A stretch of DNA of 7,280 nt, from the NCBI GenBank assembly GCA_944393405.1, contig CALYAC010000024.1:1-7280 (forward strand), read 5' to 3'. Below the pieces are notes generated by a model. It made no database searches, had not been told where the DNA came from, and saw only the letters and a list, made by a program, of their open reading frames with translations. Position 1 is the stretch's first letter. Each line of letters starts with the position of its first letter. Both the position numbers and the translations under genes were made by a program. Shown here piece after piece: positions 1 to 5,788 of the stretch. This DNA is from an uncultured Clostridia bacterium. GTDB taxonomy: Bacteria > Bacillota_A > Clostridia > TANB77 > CAG-508.

Positions 1-31
1 TATGTAAAAAAGTTAAAAAAATACTACAAAC

Positions 32-46
32 CGTAGCTCTGCTACG
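32..46. terminator. Hairpin terminator beside tRNA-Arg, probably bidirectional
   Basis: A perfect 6-bp stem, CGTAGC (32-37) with GCTACG (41-46), closes a 3-nt loop. On the plus strand it is followed at once by ATTTTATTTTT, so it fits the end of a plus-strand gene lying before the window. On the minus strand it lies 10 bases past the tRNA CCA end and leads into GGTTTGTAG and then a run of seven T, so it can also end the tRNA transcript. The stem is short but GC-rich for this DNA. Confidence 0.6.
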
Positions 47-56
47 ATTTTATTTT

Positions 57-133
57 TGGTGCACCTGGAGGGACTCGAACCCCCGATCTGCAAGTTCGTA
101 GCCTGCCATTCTATCCAGCTAAACTACAGGTGC
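57..133 (-). tRNA. tRNA-Arg, anticodon ACG, CCA encoded
   Basis: Read on the minus strand, the 7-bp acceptor stem GCACCTG/CAGGTGC closes the cloverleaf. It is followed by TA, a D-arm (GTTT with GAAT, using wobble pairs), an anticodon stem GCAGG/CTTGC around the loop CTACGAA, a five-base variable region, and the T-arm GGGGG-TTCGAGT-CCCTC. The anticodon is ACG. In bacteria its A34 is normally deaminated to inosine, which reads CGU, CGC and CGA but not CGG. The discriminator is A (complement of 60) and the CCA end is genomically encoded (57-59). A strong promoter lies just upstream. Confidence 0.96.
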
Positions 134-151
134 ATTTTTATAACAATTTTT

Positions 152-180
152 ATTATACTTTGTTTTTGCTTTTTTTTCAA
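152..180 (-). promoter_or_regulatory. Sigma-A promoter of the tRNA-Arg gene
   Basis: On the minus strand the -35 box TTGAAA (180-175) and a perfect -10 box TATAAT (157-152) are separated by exactly 17 bp. Transcription would start near 145, about a dozen bases before the tRNA 5' end at 133, as usual for a stable-RNA promoter. Confidence 0.85.
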
Positions 181-216
181 TACTTTTGTTAATTTTTTAT
201 TGAATTATAACATTTC

Positions 217-245
217 GTGGCAATTTTAAAGAATTGAACTATAAT
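217..245 (+). promoter_or_regulatory. Probable promoter of the DUF2207 gene
   Basis: A perfect -10 TATAAT (240-245) is preceded at 17 bp by GTGGCA (217-222), a four-of-six match to TTGACA. The start site would fall near 252, just where the REP-like repeat begins. The repeat would therefore lie in a leader of about 160 nt ahead of the ATG at 414. It diverges from the tRNA promoter. Confidence 0.5.
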
Positions 246-252
246 AATTTAA

Positions 253-316
253 GAGACCTGTCCCCAAAAACACCTAAAAGATGTTTTTGAGAAGTGTCCC
301 CCAAAACACCCAAAAG
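253..316 (+). repeat. REP-like GTGTCCCC repeat, copy 1 (two tandem units)
   Basis: Two direct 28-bp units (253-280 and 289-316) share GAGA-NN-TGTCCCC, then an A-rich stretch, CACC and AAAAG. They are separated by ATGTTTTT (281-288), giving a 36-bp period. The first differs from the second mainly in CC versus AG before TGTCCCC. AAAAACA (266-272) can pair with TGTTTTT (282-288). A matching two-unit element occurs at 7165-7227 and a related inverted one at 2104-2145. GGGGACA repeats of this look are scattered in many Clostridia, and some are thought to be moved by RAYT (IS200-like) transposases; that link is an inference here, because no such gene is in the window. Confidence 0.75.
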
Positions 317-413
317 CATTGATTATTTTTTTTACATATGTAATAATAATTGTAGATTTAGAAGAATATTTTTTATGAAATTATTAATACTTTTTTATAG
401 GGGGATTTATTTT

Positions 414-2189
414 ATGAAAAAAGTTTTTAAAATTTTGTTTTTTGCATTGCTGGCATATGCTTTTTTTACATTAGGCAAAACTGTTAGTGCAAATACTATT
501 AACAGAATTTCTATGGATATTTTTGTTGATAGCAATGGTAATGCTAATGTAACTGAGACGTGGAATTGCTATGCTAACGAAGGTACAGAAATTTACCATC
601 CTTATTATAATTTAGGAAATTCTAGAATTACTAATTTATCGGTTTCTATGGATTCAACACAATTTGAGACTCTTTCTTCATGGAATACTTCTGGAAGTTT
701 ATCTAGTAAAGCATATAAAGCTGGTATAAATCGTGTGTCTAATGGTGTAGAATTATGTTGGGGTATTAGTGATTATGGTACAAATATTTATACGGTTAAT
801 TATACTGTTACAAATTTTGTATCTAATTTAACAGATTCGCAAATGATATATTGGACTTTGATTCCTTATGATTTTTCTAATAGAATTGGTCAAGTTACAA
901 TTAATATTCGTTCTAATTTTAGTATTCCGTCTTCAACTGATGTTTGGGGTTATGGAAATTATGGTGGAACAGCTTATGTAGATAATGGAATTATTTATAT
1001 GGCATCAGATGGTACTTTAGATACTGATGAATATATGACTATTCTTGTTAGATTTCCATCGGGAACGTTTGATACTGCTAATAATTTAAATCATGATTTT
1101 CAATATTATTTAGATATGGCTGAAGAAGGTGCAAATCATTATAATTCAAATGTTAGTTTTATTTTATATCTTCCAATAATTTTAACGGTTTTTGTATCTA
1201 TTTTTGCATCTGTTATCACATATGTAGATAAATATAATGAATCTCGTTTAAACTTTGTAAATAATAGCAATAAATTACCTAAGAATAAAGATATTCCTTA
1301 TTTTAGAGATATTCCTTGTAATAAAGACTTGTTCTTAATATTTTTTATTGCTTATCAGTTTAAAATTGTTAAGAAAAAAACAGATTTATTAGGCTCTGTC
1401 ATTTTAAAATGGGTTAGAGATAAAAAAGTTACATTAAAACAAGATGTTGATGAAAAGTCAAAAACTTCTGTTGTTTTTAGTGAAGAGCAATTAAATTCTA
1501 TAGTAAATTCTGACGAAAGAGATTTATATAAAATGTTTTTAGATGCTAGTAAGAATGGAGTTCTTGAAGATTCCGAATTTTCTAAATGGTGTAGAATTCA
1601 TTATTCTAAGATTTTGAATTGGTTTGATACTGTTTTAGATGGTGAAAAGTCTAAATTAGTGCAAAATGGTCTTCTCCTAGAAAAGCCTAAAACTTTTTTT
1701 ACTAAAGCAAAATATACCGCTACACCCGAATTAAGACAACAGGCTATAAATATTGCGGGATTAAAGAAATATTTAAATGATTACACTTTAATTTCTGAAA
1801 GAGTAGCCCCTGATGTAGTATTATTTGAAGATTATTTAATACTTGCTCAAATGTTTGGAATTGCTAAAAAAGTTTCTGATGACTTTAAGAATTTATACCC
1901 AGATTTAATTACCGAAACTAATTTCTATTCATATGATAATATAACATTTATTAATATTTATACGATACATGCTATGAATAGTGCATATTCAGCACAAAGA
2001 GCTGCTGCAAGCAGATATTCTGGCGGAGGAGGCGGATTTTCTTCCGGTGGTGGAGGAGGCGGTTCCTTCGGCGGAGGCGGTGGCCGGAGGAGGCTTCCGT
2101 TAATGTTTTTTGGGGACACTTGCCTGTTGTTGGAACGTGTCCCAAGAGAATGGATACGAGAAAAAATTCGCTTATTATGTAATTTCTAA
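414..2189 (+). CDS. DUF2207 family membrane protein, frameshifted C-terminus
   Basis: The start is the ATG at 414: AGGGGG (399-404) lies 9 bases upstream, and the product opens with a typical signal peptide (MKKVFKILFFALLAYAFF, cleavage after about residue 26, VSA). An earlier open stretch from 294 only reads through the repeat and is not favoured. Residues from about 27 to 240 form the extracellular beta-rich DUF2207 region. A strong membrane segment follows at about 250-271, a second hydrophobic stretch at about 303-316, then a charged cytoplasmic-type region and, from about 537, a glycine-rich tail. This order is typical of DUF2207 proteins, whose biochemical role is unknown. The tail breaks at C2085: as written, GGC is followed by CGG AGG AGG and the frame runs on to 2189 (591 aa), through a repeat and into the terminator hairpin. 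Skipping that C gives GGA GGA GGC TTC CGT TAA, a natural ending at 2103 (562 aa). The 3' end is therefore probably 2103, with either a real indel or a sequencing error in a GC-rich repeat. Confidence 0.88.
   Translation: MKKVFKILFFALLAYAFFTLGKTVSANTINRISMDIFVDSNGNANVTETWNCYANEGTEIYHPYYNLGNSRITNLSVSMDSTQFETLSSWNTSGSLSSKAYKAGINRVSNGVELCWGISDYGTNIYTVNYTVTNFVSNLTDSQMIYWTLIPYDFSNRIGQVTINIRSNFSIPSSTDVWGYGNYGGTAYVDNGIIYMASDGTLDTDEYMTILVRFPSGTFDTANNLNHDFQYYLDMAEEGANHYNSNVSFILYLPIILTVFVSIFASVITYVDKYNESRLNFVNNSNKLPKNKDIPYFRDIPCNKDLFLIFFIAYQFKIVKKKTDLLGSVILKWVRDKKVTLKQDVDEKSKTSVVFSEEQLNSIVNSDERDLYKMFLDASKNGVLEDSEFSKWCRIHYSKILNWFDTVLDGEKSKLVQNGLLLEKPKTFFTKAKYTATPELRQQAINIAGLKKYLNDYTLISERVAPDVVLFEDYLILAQMFGIAKKVSDDFKNLYPDLITETNFYSYDNITFINIYTIHAMNSAYSAQRAAASRYSGGGGGFSSGGGGGGSFGGGGGRRRLPLMFFGDTCLLLERVPREWIREKIRLLCNF
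2104..2145 (+). repeat. REP-like GGGGACAC repeat, copy 2 (inverted relative to copy 1)
   Basis: This begins directly after the inferred natural stop of the DUF2207 gene (TAA 2101-2103). TTTTTTGGGGACACTT matches the reverse complement of the AGTGTCCCC half of copies 1 and 3. GGGACAC (2113-2119) is inverted as GTGTCCC (2137-2143), which can form a stem extended by TT/AA with one bulged G and a 17-nt loop. The inner part differs from the other copies. The frameshifted DUF2207 frame translates straight through it. Confidence 0.65.
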
Positions 2190-2202
2190 TAAGCGAATTT
2201 TT
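2162..2202. terminator. Bidirectional intrinsic terminator between convergent genes
   Basis: A perfect 16-bp stem, 2162-2177 with 2187-2202, has a 9-nt loop. Its core is TTCGCTTATTA/TAATAAGCGAA with five A on one side and five T on the other, so either strand gives a hairpin followed by a U-tract. It lies between the DUF2207 gene (plus) and the ATPase gene (minus, stop at 2224) and can end both. A near-identical hairpin recurs at 7082-7124. Confidence 0.85.
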
Positions 2203-2223
2203 CAAATTCTAATATATACTAAT

Positions 2224-3525
2224 TTATTTAATTAAGAAAGCTGCATATAATGGCACTGATTTAATATTGTTTTTAAATCCAAAATTTTTTGTTGAGATTC
2301 TAATAGCATATTTAGGATTAAATCTTTTCATATATACATTCAAACTTTGACTTCCAACATTATCATCTGCTTTTACTTCAATAGGAATAATACCGTCGTC
2401 ATTATATAATATAAAGTCAATTTCAGCTTGATTTCCAGATTCCCAATATATCAATTGAATATCGTTTGCTACTAATTGTGTTGCTACATAATTTTCAGCA
2501 ATTATTCCTTTATATTGTAAAAGTTTATCTAATATAATATCATTATATTTTATTTGTAACATATTAAGTAATATTCCTACATCGCTTAAATAAAGTTTAA
2601 AATAATCATCTATTATAAAACCTAATGGTGGTATTTCTGGTTTCTTTAATATTGGGCATTTATATACCATTGTGCTTGAAAGGAGCCAATCTAGTGCGGT
2701 TTCATAGTCTCTTTTTCTAGCATTTGATGATATTTTACCATATTGAAATTTATTACTTTGATTTCCAAGTTGTGAAGGAATTGATTTATAGATTGCCTCT
2801 ATTTTGTTTGCTTCAAATTTATTCGCAACATATTTATTCATATCATTTAAATATGATTGATAAATATCTTCTACAATGCTTCTATCATATTTTAAAATAT
2901 CTTTATCATTTATTATTAGATTGTTTACTGATTCTGGCATTCCTCCAACACATAAATACAATCTATATAAGTTAAGGGCTTTTTCATGTAAAACTGGATC
3001 CATTGGTATATTATTTTTATAGCAGTTAACTATCTCATCTCTTAGGGATTCACTATTGTTTGCAATTAAAAACTCTTCAAAATCCATAGGATGCATGTTT
3101 ATTAATTTAACTTTTCCTACAGGGAAAGAGGAGTGCATTCGTTTTAATTTTACACCTAATAAACTTCCAGCACAAATAATTTTAAATGGTTCTTCACTTT
3201 CATTAAAATATTTTAATGCACTTATTAGCTCCTCGCTCTCTTGTATTTCATCAAAAAAGATAATAGTGTTTTCTAAATTAATATCTTTGTCTAGATATAT
3301 TTTCATTCTTTTAAATTTTTCGGCTGTATTAATTTCTTCCTTAAATATTTTTACAATCTCAGTTTGTTCTAGTAAATTAATATATACATATTCTTTAAAT
3401 TCGTTTTTACAAAATTCATTTATTATATATGTTTTTCCAATTTGTCTTGCACCTATTATCATTAAAGGTTTTTCAATGTTGGTATTTTTCCAATTTAACA
3501 ACTCTTGATAAATCTTTCTTTTCAT
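2224..3525 (-). CDS. AAA ATPase with DUF4143 and PD-(D/E)xK-like C-terminus
   Basis: This 433-residue protein belongs to the common bacterial AAA_14/DUF4143 family, usually annotated only as ATP-binding protein. The Walker A motif is GARQIGKT (25-32), Walker B is IIFFDE (88-93), and AGSLLG (119-124) is the sensor-like motif conserved in the family. The C-terminal part carries AEIDFILYN then PIEVK, with D370, E383 and K385 in the arrangement of a PD-(D/E)xK nuclease fold, as is common in this family. The cellular role is not established; a DNA-related or defence-linked job is only inference. The length is normal and no lesion is seen. The ATG at 3525 is supported by AGGAGG (3538-3533) at 7 bases. 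The gene has its own promoter just upstream and shares the terminator at 2162-2202 with the convergent DUF2207 gene. Confidence 0.93.
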   Translation of the reverse strand: MKRKIYQELLNWKNTNIEKPLMIIGARQIGKTYIINEFCKNEFKEYVYINLLEQTEIVKIFKEEINTAEKFKRMKIYLDKDINLENTIIFFDEIQESEELISALKYFNESEEPFKIICAGSLLGVKLKRMHSSFPVGKVKLINMHPMDFEEFLIANNSESLRDEIVNCYKNNIPMDPVLHEKALNLYRLYLCVGGMPESVNNLIINDKDILKYDRSIVEDIYQSYLNDMNKYVANKFEANKIEAIYKSIPSQLGNQSNKFQYGKISSNARKRDYETALDWLLSSTMVYKCPILKKPEIPPLGFIIDDYFKLYLSDVGILLNMLQIKYNDIILDKLLQYKGIIAENYVATQLVANDIQLIYWESGNQAEIDFILYNDDGIIPIEVKADDNVGSQSLNVYMKRFNPKYAIRISTKNFGFKNNIKSVPLYAAFLIK

Positions 3526-3544
3526 GTTTTATCCTCCTGTTAAT

Positions 3545-3573
3545 AGTATAGCTTTTTTTTGCAAATAAGTCAA
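3545..3573 (-). promoter_or_regulatory. Sigma-A promoter of the ATPase/DUF4143 gene
   Basis: On the minus strand, -35 TTGACT (3573-3568) and -10 TATACT (3550-3545) are separated by exactly 17 bp, followed by the AGGAGG of the ATPase gene at 3538-3533. The leader would be very short. The two 33-bp repeats at 3579-3644 lie immediately upstream of the -35 box. Confidence 0.85.
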
Positions 3574-3578
3574 TCAAG

Positions 3579-3644
3579 TTTCACGTTTTTTATACCTGAT
3601 TTTTGATTATCTTTCACGTTTTTTGTATCTTGTTTTTTATTGTT
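3579..3644. repeat. Two tandem 33-bp TTTCACGTTTTTT repeats upstream of ATPase promoter
   Basis: TTTCACGTTTTTT occurs at 3579 and again at 3612 (33-bp period). Each is followed by a TA-rich, T-rich remainder that still aligns roughly. On the minus strand they read AAAAAACGTGAAA and sit directly upstream of the ATPase -35 box, where an operator or an A-tract UP-like element could lie. The second copy runs into the insertion sequence end. No regulator gene is nearby, so the function is unknown. Confidence 0.55.
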
Positions 3645-3657
3645 GTACTATGTCAAG

Positions 3658-3825
3658 AAAGTAGACACGAAAAAAATTATTTTTTATTTTTTATTTTTAA
3701 AAGTGAACATTGTCAACTTTTTTTAACCGTTTTATTTTTTAAAAGTAGACATTTACATCTTTTTTCTATTTTTTTCATTTTTATAAGTAGACATATCCTT
3801 TGAATTGCTTTATTTTCAACGCTTA
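3658..3825 (+). repeat. Four 42-bp degenerate repeats with GTAGACA at the IS end
   Basis: The motif AAAGTAGACA starts at 3658; its variants are AAAGTGAACA at 3700, AAAGTAGACA at 3742 and TAAGTAGACA at 3784. The G that opens GTAGACA falls at 3661, 3703, 3745 and 3787: exactly 42 bp apart each time. The rest of each unit is T-rich and mostly ends in ATTTTTA or ATTTTTTA. The last unit overlaps the orfB stop (3816-3818). The outermost copy is part of the terminal inverted repeat; the other IS end carries only one clear copy. Confidence 0.8.
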
Positions 3826-4781
3826 TCTTTTTCTTTCATTTTCTTTTGTACAAATTTTGGTATTTCGCTTAATTCTCTCTTTGAAAATGTATCTTTGCGT
3901 TCTATTTCTCCTTTGTTAAATCGTTTATAATAATTATCTGGTGTATCATATCCTAATGCGTAACATGGTCTTTGACTGTTATAATATTTTACATATTGTT
4001 TTACTGTTTCGATTATCTCGTCTCTGCTTTTGCATTTTTCAAGTTTAAAATCCATATATAATTCTTCTTTAATCCATCCATTTAATGATTCATTCACTGG
4101 ATTATCTGTTGGTTTCCCTGCTCTTGACATTGATCTTACTATGTTTTCGTCTTTTATTAACTCATTATATGCCATTGATGCATATACTGACCCTTGATCT
4201 GTATGTATTATTGTCGGCTCTTCTTTACCTTTTAATAAATCTACTACATCTTTTAGTCCATCTATATATTGATTCCTATCTCCTCTTTTTTCTGCTATTT
4301 TAAATGTTAATATTTGCTTGGTATATACATCAAAATAGAATGTTACTTCTATATAAAAATACCACACTTTAATCGCTGTCATATCTGATACTATAACTTG
4401 CCTTGGTCTATCTACTGTTTCCCATGTTGTATATATTAAATTCGGATATTTATCTTTCACTTTCCTTGGCTTATAATGTTCTTGATGCTTACTTTCTGCC
4501 TTTATTTCTAAATATTTAAATCCTTTATAAACATAACTATCACTATATTCCTTGTTGTAATTTATTCGTATATATGCATTTACCCATCTATGCCCATGTG
4601 ATGGATGTTCTTTATGTACCTCTCTCACAATCTCTATCATTTCTTCTCTATTATAATCTCTATCTGTTTTTTTATGTTTTTTCCATTTATAATATCCTGA
4701 ACGGCTTACTCCCATTAGATTACACAAGTCTTTTATATCATAATCCCTTGAAAGTAGCTCTACTATTTCAAATTCTTGGGT
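3816..4781 (-). CDS. IS3-family transposase OrfB (rve/DDE integrase core)
   Basis: This is the catalytic half of the IS3 transposase. From the TTG at 4727 the reading frame gives 303 residues; upstream it is open in the -1 frame to at least 4781, the point where ribosomes slip in from orfA, adding TQEFEIVELLSRDYDIKD. The N-terminus has the family motif GVSRSGYYKW, followed by HPSHGHRWV. The integrase core shows the acidic triad as SDMTAIK (D115), HTDQGS (D177) and NESLNGWIKEE (E213, numbered from 4727), with the D-35-E spacing that marks IS3-type enzymes. It ends in a lysine-rich tail and TGA. There is no good ribosome binding site at the TTG, so translation most likely depends on frameshifting from orfA to give a fusion of about 431 aa. 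No inactivating change is seen. Confidence 0.93.
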   Translation of the reverse strand, partial: TQEFEIVELLSRDYDIKDLCNLMGVSRSGYYKWKKHKKTDRDYNREEMIEIVREVHKEHPSHGHRWVNAYIRINYNKEYSDSYVYKGFKYLEIKAESKHQEHYKPRKVKDKYPNLIYTTWETVDRPRQVIVSDMTAIKVWYFYIEVTFYFDVYTKQILTFKIAEKRGDRNQYIDGLKDVVDLLKGKEEPTIIHTDQGSVYASMAYNELIKDENIVRSMSRAGKPTDNPVNESLNGWIKEELYMDFKLEKCKSRDEIIETVKQYVKYYNSQRPCYALGYDTPDNYYKRFNKGEIERKDTFSKRELSEIPKFVQKKMKEKDKR

Positions 4782-4787
4782 TTTAAA
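4748..4787 (-). promoter_or_regulatory. Programmed -1 frameshift signal joining orfA and orfB
   Basis: On the minus strand the heptamer T-TTA-AAA (4787-4781) lies in the orfA frame as TTA AAA, an exact X-XXY-YYZ slippery site. About nine bases later TTGAAA (4771-4766) pairs with TTTCAA (4753-4748); a further GTA/TAC stem inside and a two-base bulge give a stem-loop that contains the orfA stop (4765-4763). Slipping back one base changes CCC AAG to ACC CAA and enters the orfB frame. Another A-run (eight A then G) lies further upstream in orfA, but the residues it would give before 4781 look less like an OrfB start. Confidence 0.75.
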
Positions 4788-5110
4788 CGAATGTATTCCT
4801 GTGTTCCATCCTTGTTCTTCTGTACAATATAACTTTTTTTTAATCTCTCATTTTCTATTTTCAACTTCAATATTTCTCTTTTGTATGCTTCCTCGGTTCT
4901 ATTTATTCCCTGTGGTAAGATATCTGGAATTTCTTTATCTGCTCTTGCTAATCCTTCTATTCCACCTTCTTCATATTGTTTTAACCATTTCCTAAAAGCT
5001 GTTTCCGAAACATTGTTATGAATACAAAATTCCTTTAATTTAATTGTTGGATTTCCTTTATACCTTTTTATTAAGAATTCTTTCTCTAATGGATTTAAAT
5101 GTTGTGACAT
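4763..5110 (-). CDS. IS3-family OrfA, helix-turn-helix DNA-binding protein
   Basis: This 115-residue protein binds the IS ends and, after frameshifting, supplies the N-terminal DNA-binding half of the full transposase. A helix-turn-helix of the IS3 OrfA type spans about residues 8-50 (KLKEFCIHNNVSETAFRKWL). A leucine-zipper-like coiled coil follows at about 73-92 (EILKLKIENERLKK), as expected for OrfA multimerisation. The ATG at 5110 has AGGAG (5121-5117) six bases upstream, within the longer run GGAAGGAG. The last five codons lie beyond the slippage site, so OrfA is the product when no shift occurs. No strong promoter is evident inside the left end, only AT-rich boxes such as TATGAT/TAGAAT near 5150. 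Confidence 0.92.
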   Translation of the reverse strand: MSQHLNPLEKEFLIKRYKGNPTIKLKEFCIHNNVSETAFRKWLKQYEEGGIEGLARADKEIPDILPQGINRTEEAYKREILKLKIENERLKKSYIVQKNKDGTQEYIRLKPKNLK

Positions 5111-5295
5111 AATAGACTCCTTCCTGTTAGATTATCATTTTAAATAATTCTATCATATTTATTAATTATTTAAAACTTTTTTCTAACTAGCCGTGTCTAC
5201 TTTTTATTATACAATAGTTGTTAGTAAAGTGCTTTATTTTGTAGTGTTTTGCTAATTTTAAATTTGTTTTATAATCGTATTTTTTACACGAAAAA

Positions 5296-5319
5296 TACGG
5301 GAATACCTAGATTCCCGTA
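5296..5319 (-). terminator. Intrinsic terminator of the DUF1016 gene
   Basis: A perfect 9-bp stem, TACGGGAAT (5296-5304) with ATTCCCGTA (5311-5319), has a 6-nt loop. On the minus strand it is followed immediately by TTTTTCG. It lies 76 bases beyond the stop of the DUF1016 gene. AAAAATACG (5291-5299) can instead pair with CGTATTTTT (5276-5284), a second hairpin that overlaps the first. Confidence 0.8.
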
Positions 5320-5395
5320 GTAAATCTTCACTTTTTATTTACTTTTTTTAATTTTTCTCCTACGCTATACTAACTTTTACTTTAATTTTATTAAT

Positions 5396-5788
5396 CTACT
5401 TTTTTTCTTTTTGTTGAGCTTCAAATATTACTTTTTGACTTTCAATTTCGGCTTTAAGCTCTTCTTCTGTTGGTAAATATATTTTATATTTGCTAGCAAA
5501 CAAATGCTCATTACCTTTTAAGATAGAATATTTTGCTATGTCTTCATCTGTTTCTGAACATAACAGTATCCCTATTGTTGGATTATCTTCCTTTGATTTT
5601 CTTAATTCATCATACATTCTCACATACATGTCCATTTGTCCAACATCTTGATGCGTTATTTTTTTTGTTTTTAAATCAATTAAAACAAAACACTTTAATA
5701 TATAATTATAGAAAACCAAATCTATGTAATAATCTTCTTTTTCTGTATGAATATGTTGTTGTCTCGCTACAAAAGCATAGCCCTTTCC
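5396..5788 (-). pseudogene. C-terminal PD-(D/E)xK nuclease part of frameshifted DUF1016/YhcG-like gene
   Basis: Read from GGA at 5788 this frame gives 130 residues that continue the DUF1016 protein without loss: GKGYAFVARQQHIHTEKEDY and so on. The nuclease residues are present as YIDLVFYN (D251 of the joined protein), LIDLK (D266, K268) and VGQMDMY (Q279), the usual DUF1016 form of a PD-(D/E)xK site. The frame ends in a lysine- and glutamate-rich tail and TAG. The first usable start codon is only a TTG at 5719 inside the active-site motif, with no ribosome binding site, so this part is unlikely to be made alone unless the frame is restored. A strong terminator follows at 5319-5296. Confidence 0.85.

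Larger units (their letters stand above)
3641..5217 (-). mobile_element. IS3-family insertion sequence, apparently complete
   Basis: An orfA/orfB pair on the minus strand is bracketed by inverted ends that share AAAGTAGACACG: 3658-3669 on the plus strand, and on the minus strand around 5202-5192. Outside these cores both sides contain related TTGTA and ACTAT words, but only a gapped alignment works, so the exact tips are uncertain by roughly 8 bp (about 3641-3644 and 5213-5217). I found no convincing target-site duplication. The total is about 1.57 kb. The extra length over a usual IS3 element comes from the repeat array between orfB and the left tip. Both frames and the frameshift signal are intact, so it could still be active. 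Confidence 0.85.

Noticed and set aside
294..413. Longer start of the DUF2207 protein from the GTG at 294 or the ATG at 375
   Set aside because: The first part reads through the REP-like repeat, there is no ribosome binding site at 294, and only the ATG at 414 has AGGGGG at good spacing and starts a proper signal peptide.
1972..2205. Minus-strand open frame of 77 codons opposite the glycine tail
   Set aside because: It is the antisense of the glycine repeat and the terminator, rich in Arg and His as expected from such a shadow, with no ribosome binding site.
2724..3508. Plus-strand open frames inside the ATPase gene
   Set aside because: They are antisense to a well-supported gene and have hydrophobic, low-complexity translations typical of AT-rich complements.
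3603..3803. Plus-strand open frame of 66 codons across the IS repeat array
   Set aside because: It translates the 42-bp T-rich repeats into Phe-rich sequence, and its start lacks a ribosome binding site.
3658..3825. CRISPR array
   Set aside because: The 42-bp period is regular, but conserved words are only about 10 bp, the filler is T-rich low complexity, and it sits inside an IS end with no cas genes.
3641..5220. Target-site duplication such as TTG or TTGT flanking the IS
   Set aside because: Short matches exist (3640-3643 and 5218-5221) but they require tips that do not align as inverted repeats, so the duplication is not supported.
5320..5395. Tiny GTG-started frame across the DUF1016 terminator on the minus strand
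   Set aside because: Only about 15 codons, the nearest GGAG is far upstream, and it overlaps a clear terminator stem.
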